From: Peteryoungia aggregata LMG 23059 | GTDB lineage: Bacteria; Pseudomonadota; Alphaproteobacteria; Rhizobiales; Rhizobiaceae | Direction: 5' to 3' | Length of the DNA stretch: 64,000 nucleotides | NCBI RefSeq assembly: GCF_030814435.1 | Contig: NZ_JAUSUW010000005.1 | Location: forward strand, 248,001-312,000 | Position numbers and translations under genes: made by a program | The notes under the pieces: model-generated | Told to the model about the DNA's origin: nothing | The model's database searches: none | What the model saw: the letters and a program-made list of their open reading frames with translations, nothing else | Part shown: positions 24,606 through 32,996 of the stretch, one piece after another | Layout: every line of letters starts with the position of its first letter | Position numbering within the stretch: the stretch's first letter is position 1

Positions 24606-27317
24606 TCAATGGTCAGCGCTCGCAGCATGAGGTTTTGCGATGGTGTCCGAAATTCGGTTTATGCTGTCGACAAAGCTTTGGATCAGTCTTCGGCCCTGGA
24701 TTGCCTCAGGTTCCTGGTCATCGATGCCAGCTCGCATCATAGCGCTTTCAATCTTGCTGGTTCCGAGATGTGCATCAGCTGATCGAAGGTCGTAGATACC
24801 GGACAGTGGTCCCATGATTGTACGGGCCTCGTCAGGTGCCACAATCTCTGCCAGCAGTCTCTCCAGTGATTTAAGGGAGCCGAGCTTCTCCTTGGGTGCC
24901 TTGTTGGAGATTTGCGAAAGCACTTCATCGACATTCACCCGCTCCAAAAACAGTCTAGTTAAATCTTTAGATAGCGCGAGCAGTCCAGCCTCTTCGGCTG
25001 CCTGGAAGCGATGCGCACGACGCAGCAGTGCTTCTACCGTGTCGTGGTCGCGCAGTAACTTCGAGCCGTAGCGATCCTCGAATACTGCGCTCAGACGGTC
25101 AAGGCTCGGCGCAATCTCGGTTTCCGGCGCAGTCGTGTCAGCAGGCACGCATTGCATTTGCGCCGAAAATAGCTCGTCACATACGCCTCCCTCGGGTGTA
25201 GCATTGTGGGCGCTCCAGACACGCCGCTCCCACCCGTGTAGGTCGCCGACATCCTTGGCAAATACGGTTATAAGTCCAAGGCCGTTCACTCCAAAATGGA
25301 GCGTTGACCTGGTTGCGCCTAGAGCGCCAGTTTCTTGGCTATGCCAATGCAGTCTACCCCCACGATAACGCTGGAGAGCAAGGGCCAATTCAGGTTTAAA
25401 GTACAGCCAGGTCATTGACCGGTGAAGCTTGCTGACCGGAACTCGGTGTCCTTGGTGATCCAGCGCGAATGTACTCTCATGAGGGTCTTCGTCGCCTCTG
25501 ATCCGAATACTGACCTTTCCCGGTTCGACCCACTCTGTGCGCCAGATTGCGCCAAGAGTGAAAAACGCGCCCTCGGGATAGCCGTATTCCTGAGGCCTGG
25601 TGAACGCTTCCAATTTGTCGCGGCCACGCTCTTCCTCGTACTTCTCATTGGGCCAGTTATAACCGGGGTCGGTGGCAGTAACGACAATTCGCTCACTGTA
25701 GCTTGAGCAAAACAATGACATGTCGCGCGCGACAAGGTAGTCCATGAGAAACTCAGATTTTATTTCGACAAGGTTGGGCTTTCCATCGTCACCGCGCTTT
25801 AGGCGTATAACCTCTGCCCAACCTTCAGCTGGTCTGAACCAGCGATCACCTTCCTGTACGAGGCCAAGTGCAATGACGAGGTCGGGATGAACATGCCAGA
25901 TTTCCTGGGATAGCTCGTCCAGTTGCTGGGCAATGACGAGGTTGATTCCCAATTCATCGGGACTCCACCTCGTGAAGACATCGGCAGATCGATACCCCCA
26001 ACTTTCCATCCCCGCCCGATGCGGTGTCAGGTCCATGTCCTCCCAGCCGAACTGATCGACAATATCCCGATCTGACCATTTGACGGCAGCGGTCACGTGG
26101 CCAACAAACTCTTCAGCCTCCAGAATGTCGTCAGCGGGAGAGAGACTTTTCGTTGTCGACGACTCTCTCAATGGTACCCTGCTGACCCGCTGGTCGCTTT
26201 CGACTATTAGCTGCTCCAGCCTCTGGGCCGTCTTTACATCATCCCCGTGGTCCTCTTCCATCCTAGAAAGATCGAATGCCTCTAGATTCCGATAGCTGGC
26301 CATGGCTTCGGTCGCCCTTTGACCGTCGGCCTCATTCACCGTCCATGAAGATAGCAGTCGGTCGAAGTCAGCTATTCGACGATTGCTTTCCTCGATCCGC
26401 GAACGGGCATTATCGCCGCTCGATATCAGTTGCTTCAGACCAGTGACATCCTCCCTGCTTTCGTCAAAGCTGGTCATAGCCATTCGAGCGTCCGCCAGGT
26501 TTTGCACTGACCGTGGCTCTGTTGCGTTTAATGCGTCAACTGCTGCACGCAGCGCCCCCGTCCGCGCGTCGCTTGCATCCTCCGCCGGGCGCGAGGAGAT
26601 ACTATCAGGTGGCACCTGATTTGGCTCCTCTGGCGATTCAGCAGCTGTCTTCTCATCAACGTCGACCTCACCGGACAAGCCGGGAAACAGGTCGTTCAAC
26701 TCATTGATATGTGCGACTGCTCGGTATTCTATTCCAGACTCTTCCAACTGCTTGAGTGCGCCAGCAACGCGCGTGTCGTCAGTCGCCAGGTTCTTCAGAG
26801 GGAATATGAACAACGACCCCTTGGGGATTATGGAGCGGAAGTGCTGAACAACGGCGATCTTGTCCAGGAAATGATCGATTGCCTCGACCTCTCCCTGATG
26901 TTTTTCAAGGAGGGCTCCAGTTGCGACTATTCGCTTGTTGACCACTTTCTTTGAGAAACCATAACGGGCGGATCGGTCCGCGATAGCGACCGCAAGGCCG
27001 AAGCTGTTCCCGATAAAGCCACTGTCAAGCCGCACCCGGGTTTTGGCATCGAGCATAGCGTTGTTCGGCTCGGAACCTCGCGTCTCCCTTATGATTTGAT
27101 AAAACGTGTTCGAGTTTCCCTGGTCCCCTGTCATGACCGCGAAATTGGCAATCGGTTGCCCAGGTAAAATGCCTGCCTGCGCTGATGCCAGGCATTCTCG
27201 GTCGTCGGATATCCGCCAGCACTTCGTCGACGATGCGTGTTGTCTTTCCACCACCGGCAGCGGCAATGACGATCCGGTTAGGCGACCGCACGGCTGATAT
27301 ACTCCGGTACGTTCCAC
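24606..27317 (-). CDS. Large protein with Lon-protease-like N-part and HEPN-like C-terminus
   Basis: A 903-residue frame. Residues 1 to about 47 read through remains of another gene in a shifted frame, so the original N-terminus is probably lost or starts near Met62 (27134); no ribosome site supports either. Residues about 55-210 resemble the Lon (S16) proteolytic domain: Ser105 in GNSFGLAVA and Lys153 in LDKIAVV are 48 residues apart, close to the catalytic pair spacing of Lon, followed by FIFPLKN. Residues 215-400 are charged and helical. Residues 430-720 are an unassigned domain. Near the C-terminus YDLRSADAHLG contains Arg845-x4-His850, the HEPN RNase motif. Likely an antiviral or stress effector; this is inference. 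Confidence 0.7.
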   Translation of the reverse strand: MERTGVYQPCGRLTGSSLPLPVVERQHASSTKCWRISDDRECLASAQAGILPGQPIANFAVMTGDQGNSNTFYQIIRETRGSEPNNAMLDAKTRVRLDSGFIGNSFGLAVAIADRSARYGFSKKVVNKRIVATGALLEKHQGEVEAIDHFLDKIAVVQHFRSIIPKGSLFIFPLKNLATDDTRVAGALKQLEESGIEYRAVAHINELNDLFPGLSGEVDVDEKTAAESPEEPNQVPPDSISSRPAEDASDARTGALRAAVDALNATEPRSVQNLADARMAMTSFDESREDVTGLKQLISSGDNARSRIEESNRRIADFDRLLSSWTVNEADGQRATEAMASYRNLEAFDLSRMEEDHGDDVKTAQRLEQLIVESDQRVSRVPLRESSTTKSLSPADDILEAEEFVGHVTAAVKWSDRDIVDQFGWEDMDLTPHRAGMESWGYRSADVFTRWSPDELGINLVIAQQLDELSQEIWHVHPDLVIALGLVQEGDRWFRPAEGWAEVIRLKRGDDGKPNLVEIKSEFLMDYLVARDMSLFCSSYSERIVVTATDPGYNWPNEKYEEERGRDKLEAFTRPQEYGYPEGAFFTLGAIWRTEWVEPGKVSIRIRGDEDPHESTFALDHQGHRVPVSKLHRSMTWLYFKPELALALQRYRGGRLHWHSQETGALGATRSTLHFGVNGLGLITVFAKDVGDLHGWERRVWSAHNATPEGGVCDELFSAQMQCVPADTTAPETEIAPSLDRLSAVFEDRYGSKLLRDHDTVEALLRRAHRFQAAEEAGLLALSKDLTRLFLERVNVDEVLSQISNKAPKEKLGSLKSLERLLAEIVAPDEARTIMGPLSGIYDLRSADAHLGTSKIESAMMRAGIDDQEPEAIQGRRLIQSFVDSINRISDTIAKPHAASADH

Positions 27318-27333
27318 TCTGTATCGGTTTCAA
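27180..27333 (-). pseudogene. Fragment of UvrD-like helicase (GajB-type), N-terminus only
   Basis: Reading from about 27333 on the reverse strand, RIVIAAAGGGKTTRIVDEVLADIRR is the Walker A region at the start of UvrD/Rep-type helicases. Homology ends after about 45 residues, where the sequence passes into the large downstream gene in another frame. It overlaps the 3' end of the OLD nuclease fragment, the normal arrangement of the two Gabija genes. The rest of the helicase is missing. Confidence 0.7.
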
Positions 27334-27931
27334 AGAGGCGTAGAGCGACCTCGGTTTTGTTGTTCTGCATGAACTTCAGCAGGTCTTCATCCGTCGCGTA
27401 TGTGGTGCCCAGGATGTCATTCAACACGCCCCTGCCGTTGGCCTTAAGAATTTGCGGCTCCAATGTCCGCGCGTTCTCGTCGGTGTCGTACTGGATCGCG
27501 ATGTGTTCGTGCTTGAGATAATCAGCGTATTTTTTCTGCAGCCGTTTCACGTCGCCATCATTGTCGGTCACCACGTCGACCTTGATCTTCAGTATGTCGG
27601 CTATCTCCAGAAAGCGTTTGAATGCGAGCGAACTGACACTGATGACATCGACGCCTGCCTCAATGGGCAACTTACCATGCCTTCGATGAAAGGCTTTCTG
27701 GACGATAAGCTCATCGGATGGCCCTTCGACCAGGATCGCACGCTTGGAGAGCACTAGGCGCAGCGTGTCATATCCGGGCAGTTTCAGGAAGTAATCCCGG
27801 GTTTCCGTGTCGAGCGCGGCTAACTTGGTTGCGTTGCCGTTCATGAACATCAAAACCGAATCCACTCCAAGCTTGTTCATCACATAGCTGCTGTGGGTGG
27901 TTATCATCGTCGCGGAGTTGGCAGGGCGCAT
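27278..27931 (-). pseudogene. OLD-family nuclease (GajA-type), C-terminal part only
   Basis: 217 residues. ITTHSSYVMNKLG is the last ATPase (H-loop) motif, and the TOPRIM domain follows: AILVEGPSDELIVQKAF with the catalytic Glu, then DVVTDNDGD with the DxD metal site. OLD/GajA proteins are normally about 550-600 residues; the whole ATPase domain with Walker A and B is absent. The break (about 27931) lies 40 bases from IS-end-like repeats, suggesting loss through an insertion sequence. The TOPRIM part itself is uninterrupted. Confidence 0.82.
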
Positions 27932-27968
27932 TGTTCGAAACCAGGAGGCCTGAAACTGTCACAACGCG

Positions 27969-28097
27969 ATTCCGCCCGGATGTGAGGTTTGGAGACTCCA
28001 TTCCGCCTGGATGTGAGGTTCATTCCGGACTGGACCGACCGTCAGCCTGATTCCCGCAATCAATTCAACGAATCTGATTCCGCCCGGATGTGAAGCT
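27969..28097. repeat. Three copies of an IS-end-like repeat
   Basis: ATTCCGCCCGGATGTGAGGTT at 27969, ATTCCGCCTGGATGTGAGG at 28000 and ATTCCGCCCGGATGTGAAG at 28077, with a poorer match at 28022 (ATTCCGGACTGGA). Closely spaced direct repeats of about 20 bases are typical of the ends of IS21-type elements. No transposase remains nearby. Confidence 0.55.
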
Positions 28098-28300
28098 GGT
28101 CACTCATCTGTGCGCCTTGGTGACGGCAGCGTATGGCCTGTGATGGCCCGGATCGCTTCCTGCTTCGTTGTGATGTGTAGAGATGGCACATGGAAAGGCC
28201 TCCCGAAGAAGGCCGATTTTGGATCTAGTGAGACTATTTGCAACCCTTGCTCTTTAGGGTGTTTTCGATCTCCAAGACTTTGCTGATGCCAACTTCCATC
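28077..28300. repeat. Left copy of a degenerate ~200-bp direct repeat
   Basis: Shares with 30878-31080, in the same order: a CCGGATGTG/CTGGATGTG motif, TGATGGCSCGGATCGC, a GGCCTCC hairpin, and a short reverse-strand reading ending IENTLKSKG-x-K-stop. Here that reading forms a complete 21-codon frame from ATG 28298 to the stop at 28233-28235. No larger gene is seen in 27932-28337. Confidence 0.5.
28194..28214 (-). terminator. Rho-independent terminator (left copy)
   Basis: Reverse strand: GGCCTTC-TTCG-GGAGGCC followed by TTT, with one G-U pair. Matches the right-hand copy at 30980. Confidence 0.5.
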
Positions 28301-28337
28301 TGTCCTGCGTGCTCGCTAATACGAAGGTGAGTGCCTC

Positions 28338-29150
28338 TCAGGCCGCCGCAGAGGCCTTTGCAGGCTTCCTCGGCAAAAGCGCCCCGAACGCTAGTCTCCG
28401 AAAGATGTAAGTGTTGACGAAGAATGCAACAATCGTGGCAAAGATCCCAATCATCACCAACTCGATTTCGCCGACGCTATCGCGCCGCCAAAGAACGATG
28501 CTCAGAACTAAAAGTGTGAAGCAAAGAGAGACCACGAAGATCGCGCTTGAGGCCCGCCAGTACGAGCTCTTCAGATCTCGAACCAGCTTCTCTATTCCCT
28601 CAACCACATTTTTGGGGGGTGGTGGATCCGCTTGGCTGCGTACCCAGTCGGCACTGCCCAAGAAATCTTTATATTCTTGAATGCCGCCATCCTTCCGCTG
28701 TTTCAGGAAAGCGGCCAATCCCTTTTCGTACTTATTGAACTTGAGGAAGGGTTGCAGCTCGCTGGAATGAACGCCTGCATAATTCCGTACGTTGTTCAGA
28801 AAGTTCAAGTAGTCCCTGGATACCCCGCTCTCAAGCGCTAGAGCTATAACTTGGAGTTCGCCATACACGAACATCGCAAGTGAAATCGCAAAGAGGATTC
28901 CGTAGTGGTCGCTGATCTCGGTGCCTTTGATCTGGAGCAAGCCGTTGTCGATCAGATAGAAAAAGATGGAAGATACAGCCAGCGGTATTCCGATGAAGGA
29001 GTAGATGCGCGATATAATGTCTCTGCGCTCTTCCAGGTTGAATTTGTAGTATTCCCACGAATTGTCGAAGTCGCGCAGTATGATTTCTGTTATCGCAAGC
29101 TCGCTGACGTCGTAGCCGAGGACGGATTTTTTTTCTGGGGTAATGGTCAT
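28338..29150 (-). CDS. Hypothetical membrane protein
   Basis: Start at 29150 (GGCGG upstream), 270 residues. Membrane segments at about 52-70 and 84-104, and a second pair near the C-terminus (about 205-225 and 232-252), with a soluble loop of about 100 residues between the pairs. This architecture resembles SLATT-like or other pore-type effectors of defence systems, but no diagnostic motif is present. It is the last gene of a reverse-strand group of four. The DNA is AT-richer than the core genome. Confidence 0.7.
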   Translation of the reverse strand: MTITPEKKSVLGYDVSELAITEIILRDFDNSWEYYKFNLEERRDIISRIYSFIGIPLAVSSIFFYLIDNGLLQIKGTEISDHYGILFAISLAMFVYGELQVIALALESGVSRDYLNFLNNVRNYAGVHSSELQPFLKFNKYEKGLAAFLKQRKDGGIQEYKDFLGSADWVRSQADPPPPKNVVEGIEKLVRDLKSSYWRASSAIFVVSLCFTLLVLSIVLWRRDSVGEIELVMIGIFATIVAFFVNTYIFRRLAFGALLPRKPAKASAAA

Positions 29151-29300
29151 TTGCCGCCTTGTGGGTCTTCCTCTTTCGCTGAAGGCTAGTGCAACCCGAT
29201 TCTCAGGTCTATGTATGAATTTCATTTGGCAGTATGCTGCCGCGTGCAGTTGCGGCAGACGTCTATATCGAGCTTCGCATGCCCTGCGATTCACCGCGCC

Positions 29301-30056
29301 TCAGCCGAAGCCGTGATGCTCGAACATTTCTACGATTCCTAATGTCATGTCCCCCATCTTCTGCAAACAATCGAGAACGGGCTGAAAGCGAAATATTTCT
29401 GGGCTTCCTTCGCCGAATGATATCGAGGGAGCGACGTCCCCAAGCTCGATAGTTGTACCCATTGGCAAAACGAGATCACAAAAGTTTCCTAGGAACCGAG
29501 CGCGCTCCAGCCTCTGAATGGACCCGTCGATAGCTACAATGTCCACATTCGCGATGGCTTCGGTCACGGCTGGTATGATCATTTGGTGCTTGTCCAACAA
29601 GTCCAAATCATGAAGGGCCCGCAGGAGAACGTTCCCGGCCCTATATGGTTTGAGTCCGCGAAGAAGCTCTACAACTTCATCCGCTGCTCTGTCGAAGTTC
29701 TTGTTCTTTATCTGGTGCTCCAAGCCTTCCTTGTCGTGAGAGAAGGGGAAGTAGACCTTGTTCGCACTCGCTCCGTTCAGCCGAACGAGATCGCAGGCCA
29801 GAAGGTCAAGCGATGTCCTGAGATTGTGGATGGAATCTCCCAGGGCGAGAGGAACGTCGTCGGGGAATGGCTTTGTCAGTTCGAATTTGTATCCGAAGCA
29901 GCCGGGGAAGTCGTCTATCTCCCCAACGTTGATCATTTCGAACGGCCTTCGGCCGACAAAGTCCTTCAGTATGTACTCGAGCTCGCTCGCGTGGCGGGCT
30001 GCTCGTTCAAGCTTTAGCCTTGGCTCCCTAAAGCGCGCAATGGACGACGAGGCCAT
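29301..30056 (-). CDS. Hypothetical cytosolic protein
   Basis: Start at 30056, with AAGGAAGG directly upstream; 251 residues. The segment LALGDSIHNLRTSLDLLACDLVRL (about 71-94) is characteristic of a family of uncharacterised proteins common in mobile DNA, and KVYFPFSHDKEGLEHQI follows it. No catalytic motif is certain. It lies between membrane-protein genes on the same strand. Confidence 0.65.
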   Translation of the reverse strand: MASSSIARFREPRLKLERAARHASELEYILKDFVGRRPFEMINVGEIDDFPGCFGYKFELTKPFPDDVPLALGDSIHNLRTSLDLLACDLVRLNGASANKVYFPFSHDKEGLEHQIKNKNFDRAADEVVELLRGLKPYRAGNVLLRALHDLDLLDKHQMIIPAVTEAIANVDIVAIDGSIQRLERARFLGNFCDLVLPMGTTIELGDVAPSISFGEGSPEIFRFQPVLDCLQKMGDMTLGIVEMFEHHGFG

Positions 30057-30126
30057 ATCCTTCCTTACTACGAGGCGGCGACAACGCCTCGCCGCTGAGC
30101 GATGGAAATTCCCTTTCGAATGAGCA

Positions 30127-30501
30127 TCAGGGATGCGGGATGCCGCATGCAGTTCTGATGTTCCGTAGCGTCCCGCCACCGATCATCACGAACGCGTAGA
30201 TGAACACAAGGAACGCAGTCACTTCGTTCCCCGCCAGTGACAAGCCAGCTTCAATCGCCGGCGTTTCTGTCTGCGCGACTGCGGGTGTCCAAAGCTTCAA
30301 GTTCGCCACCAGTGAGTACAGCGTGTTGAACAGGAAGCAGGTAATCCAAGACAGCGTTAGGACGTTCGCAAGCAGGCCTAGAAAAACTTCGGCAGGCAGG
30401 AAGTAGCGACCTGTCGCTCTGACGCTGTACCAATACACGCCAATCATCGAGAAGACCGAAAGAAGGACGGTCAGAAAATTAATCCAATTAGAATTCAGCA
30501 T
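30127..30501 (-). CDS. Hypothetical small membrane protein
   Basis: A 124-residue protein with three predicted membrane segments (about 9-27, 38-62 and 90-110) and a short polar loop. CTGGGG lies before the ATG. Unassigned. It is 20 bases downstream of the next small membrane protein, so the two form a pair. Confidence 0.6.
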   Translation of the reverse strand: MLNSNWINFLTVLLSVFSMIGVYWYSVRATGRYFLPAEVFLGLLANVLTLSWITCFLFNTLYSLVANLKLWTPAVAQTETPAIEAGLSLAGNEVTAFLVFIYAFVMIGGGTLRNIRTACGIPHP

Positions 30502-30521
30502 TATCCCCAGCCCACCAATAA

Positions 30522-30740
30522 TCAGATCAAGTGGGCAAGTTTCGCGAGAACTGCAGCCGCTGCTCCGACAGCAGCACTAGCGCTCAGCTGCGCCGCGGGA
30601 GATGCGCCACCTCCACCAAAGGTGCCAAGAAGGATCGATGCGAGGACCGCAACGATGAATACTACTCGAAACACAGATAGCCACATGAGGATTTTTTTCC
30701 GGCTTGAAGGTGCCTGATACCAGAAAATCTTGCTGCCCAT
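30522..30740 (-). CDS. Hypothetical small membrane protein
   Basis: A 72-residue protein: basic N-terminus (YQAPSSRKKILMW), one membrane segment (about 20-42), a GGGGAS turn and a second Ala-rich hydrophobic helix. The ribosome site GGGAG is 8 bases upstream. First gene of the four-gene reverse-strand group. Unassigned. Confidence 0.6.
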   Translation of the reverse strand: MGSKIFWYQAPSSRKKILMWLSVFRVVFIVAVLASILLGTFGGGGASPAAQLSASAAVGAAAAVLAKLAHLI

Positions 30741-30877
30741 TGGTTAAGCTCCCGTAAAGAGGTGTCCGTCAATAAACCATAACGTGAGTAAGGGCAACCG
30801 ATTGCACGCAAATTAGTCAATTTTTACTTCTAACAGAGTATCCGCATCTCCTGTTGAGCTTGGAGGTTTGACTAGTT

Positions 30878-31080
30878 TAGCCTGGATGTGGATTACGTCT
30901 GTCGCATGTGGTCGATAAGCGCGCGCGTGATGGCGCGGATCGCCTGATGGTTTGTGGCCATATTGAGGAGGCTGGCACTAAAAGGCCTCCCGAAGGAGGC
31001 CAATGTTGGATGTCGGCGGGGCTATTTGTAACCCTTGCTCTTCAGTGTGTTTTCAATCGCCTGGACCTTGCCCTTGGTAA
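30878..31080. repeat. Right copy of a degenerate ~200-bp direct repeat
   Basis: Partner of 28077-28300: CTGGATGTG, TGATGGCGCGGATCGC, the GGCCTCC hairpin, then CTATTTGTAACCCTTGCTCT as in the left copy (CTATTTGCAACCCTTGCTCT). The two copies lie 2.8 kb apart and enclose four genes. Confidence 0.5.
30980..31001 (-). terminator. Rho-independent terminator (right copy)
   Basis: Reverse strand: GGCCTCC-TTCG-GGAGGCC, a perfect 7-bp stem, followed by TTTT. It lies about 20 bases past the stop of the reverse-strand reading ending at 31022. Confidence 0.65.
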
Positions 31081-31392
31081 CTGCAACCTGGCCTTCCCTA
31101 TCGCTCCCTCCCCCCGCACGAGTCGAACAGACCAACTCGCGGTGCGACTGGGGCGACTGATTTTTCAAATGTTTCTGCGGAGCAGGGGCCGACCAACGAT
31201 CAGGGATATACCTTTGCAATTCTTTATCAGTTCGTCACCAACAGTGATCGCCATTGCTAGACCCGCCCTGAAGCCACGATCCCGCAAGGGCCGCAAAACC
31301 CCCTCTGATCCGTTGCTGGCGGATGTTTTTCCCCCTCCGCCAACCTTTCGGAAACCCTTGAGCGTCATGATGCCGCTCACGAGAGGTTAACC

Positions 31393-32118
31393 ATGTCCAG
31401 TCGCACCGCATCTTCCCGCCGTTCGCCGGCCAAGCGCCGCAAGTCGACCCGCTCTTCCAGCAGCCAGGGCATGAGAACCTGGCTTGTCGCGCTCGCCGTC
31501 GTCGCGGGCGGGATCGCACTCTATGACAATCGCGAGGCGGTCCTGAAGGAAATGGCAACGCTCCTGGCAACGGACCGAAAGGTCGTCGCCGGATCTGAGA
31601 CAAAACCGGAGCCGCGACGAGAGAAGCCTGCGAACGAGCGGACGGCAGTGAGTGTGGCGAAAGGGCCTGTGCCGCCCACCGAGGTTGGTGTAGTCAAGGC
31701 GGCTGTTCCTGCCGTGAGGCCAGCCGTCCCGACCGTGTCTTCGGGCCCGCTGACCGGCGAGAACTTCCAGGCGAAATTCTATTTCTGCGGTACGTCCGGT
31801 CTCGACAACTGCGTCGTGAGCGGTGACACCTTCTGGTACAGAAAGACGCGGATCGTGCTTGCCGATATCGCAGCACCGCGCACGGACGAAGCCGCATGCC
31901 AGCAGGAGCGTGACAGGGGATTTGCCGCCAAGGTGCGTCTCAGGGATCTCCTCAATTCCGGCCGGTTCGACCTCGAGACCCTGAAGGCTGAAACCGCCAA
32001 TGCGACACCGGGGGTCCTGCGTGTCGCCACCCGCAACGGCCGCTCCCTGGGGTCCCTGCTCGTCTCGGAGGGTCTCGCCAAGCCGCGCATGGCACGCCAG
32101 CAGACTTGGTGTCCCTGA
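31393..32118 (+). CDS. Thermonuclease-fold (SNase-like) membrane-anchored protein
   Basis: A 241-residue protein with a very basic N-terminus (first 27 residues, RRSPAKRRKSTRSS), one membrane segment (about 28-45), a Pro/Ala/Val linker, and a C-terminal domain (about 130-241) resembling staphylococcal-nuclease-like proteins: VVSGDTFWYRKTRIVLADIAAPRT and NGRSLGSLLVSEGLAKP. Active-site arginines are not clearly preserved, so catalysis is uncertain. AGAGG precedes the ATG. First core gene right of the island. Confidence 0.82.
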   Translation: MSSRTASSRRSPAKRRKSTRSSSSQGMRTWLVALAVVAGGIALYDNREAVLKEMATLLATDRKVVAGSETKPEPRREKPANERTAVSVAKGPVPPTEVGVVKAAVPAVRPAVPTVSSGPLTGENFQAKFYFCGTSGLDNCVVSGDTFWYRKTRIVLADIAAPRTDEAACQQERDRGFAAKVRLRDLLNSGRFDLETLKAETANATPGVLRVATRNGRSLGSLLVSEGLAKPRMARQQTWCP

Positions 32119-32147
32119 CCTCGGGCAAGCCGAATTGTCATCGCCGC

Positions 32148-32179
32148 AAAAAAAGCCCGCCGCGACGGACGCGGCGGGC
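32148..32179 (-). terminator. Terminator of the aap operon
   Basis: A 10-bp perfect stem (GCCCGCCGCG/CGCGGCGGGC) with a 5-base loop, followed on the reverse strand by seven Ts. It lies between the convergent nuclease-fold gene and aapP and may serve both. Confidence 0.85.
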
Positions 32180-32205
32180 TCTTGCATGTCGTGCTGTGCC
32201 TGATC

Positions 32206-32979
32206 TCAGTGCAGGATCTGGCTGAGGAAGAGCTTGGTGCGCTCGTGCTGCGGATTGTCGAAGAATTCGGCAGGCGAGTTCTGTTCGACGATCTGGCCCT
32301 GGTCCATGAAGATGACGCGGTCGGCGACCTGACGGGCGAAGCCCATTTCATGGGTGACGCAGATCATGGTCATGCCTTCTTCGGCAAGCCCCACCATGGT
32401 GTCGAGCACTTCCTTGACCATTTCCGGATCGAGAGCCGAAGTCGGCTCGTCGAAGAGCATGATCTTCGGCTTCATGCAGAGCGCACGGGCAATCGCCACA
32501 CGCTGCTGCTGGCCCCCGGAGAGCTGTCCGGGATACTTGTTGGCCTGTTCCGGGATCTTGACGCGCTTCAGGAAGTGCATCGCGATTTCCTCGGCATCCT
32601 TCTTCGGCATCTTGCGGACCCAGATCGGGGCAAGTGTGCAGTTTTCAAGGATTGTGAGATGCGGGAAGAGGTTGAAGTGCTGGAACACCATGCCGACTTC
32701 GCGACGGACTTCATCAATCTTCTTCAGGTCGTTTGTCAGTTCGATGTTGTCAACGATGATATTGCCCGTCTGGTGTTCTTCCAGGCGGTTGATGCAGCGG
32801 ATCATCGTGGACTTGCCAGAACCCGAAGGTCCCGCAACGACGATACGCTCGCCCTTCATGACCTTCAGATTGATGTCGCGGAGAACATGGAAGTCTCCGT
32901 ACCACTTGTTCATCTTGATCAGTTCGACCGCGATATCGGTGCTCGACACGGTCTTCTTAGCGGAATTGGCTTCAGCCAT
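32206..32979 (-). CDS. aapP: General L-amino acid ABC transporter ATP-binding protein AapP
   Basis: A 257-residue ATPase driving amino-acid import. Walker [10 protein letters not shown] (about 50-58), Q-loop [10 protein letters not shown], signature LSGGQQQR (about 154-161), Walker B IMLFDEP and switch His in CVTHEMGFA. Last gene of aapJQMP, 17 bases after aapM. Confidence 0.95.
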   Translation of the reverse strand: MAEANSAKKTVSSTDIAVELIKMNKWYGDFHVLRDINLKVMKGERIVVAGPSGSGKSTMIRCINRLEEHQTGNIIVDNIELTNDLKKIDEVRREVGMVFQHFNLFPHLTILENCTLAPIWVRKMPKKDAEEIAMHFLKRVKIPEQANKYPGQLSGGQQQRVAIARALCMKPKIMLFDEPTSALDPEMVKEVLDTMVGLAEEGMTMICVTHEMGFARQVADRVIFMDQGQIVEQNSPAEFFDNPQHERTKLFLSQILH

Positions 32980-32996
32980 GTTTGTTCCCCTTGTTC

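Larger units (their letters stand above)
30741..31392. other. Intergenic region at the right edge of the second island
   Basis: No convincing complete gene. It includes the promoter side of the four-gene group (30741-30870), the right copy of the ~200-bp direct repeat, a terminator, and a reverse-strand reading ending VTKGKVQAIENTLKSKGYK at 31022 that looks like the tail of a broken gene. Core DNA resumes at 31393. Confidence 0.5.

Noticed and set aside
31165..31380. 71-codon reverse-strand frame left of the nuclease-fold gene
   Set aside because: Start lacks a clear ribosome site and the product has no recognisable pattern; possibly part of a broken gene, not supportable.
24401..31392. Search for a second copy of the tRNA-Arg 3' end marking the far end of the second island
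   Set aside because: Only short matches (GGATCGCC) were found; none is long enough to be an attachment site.
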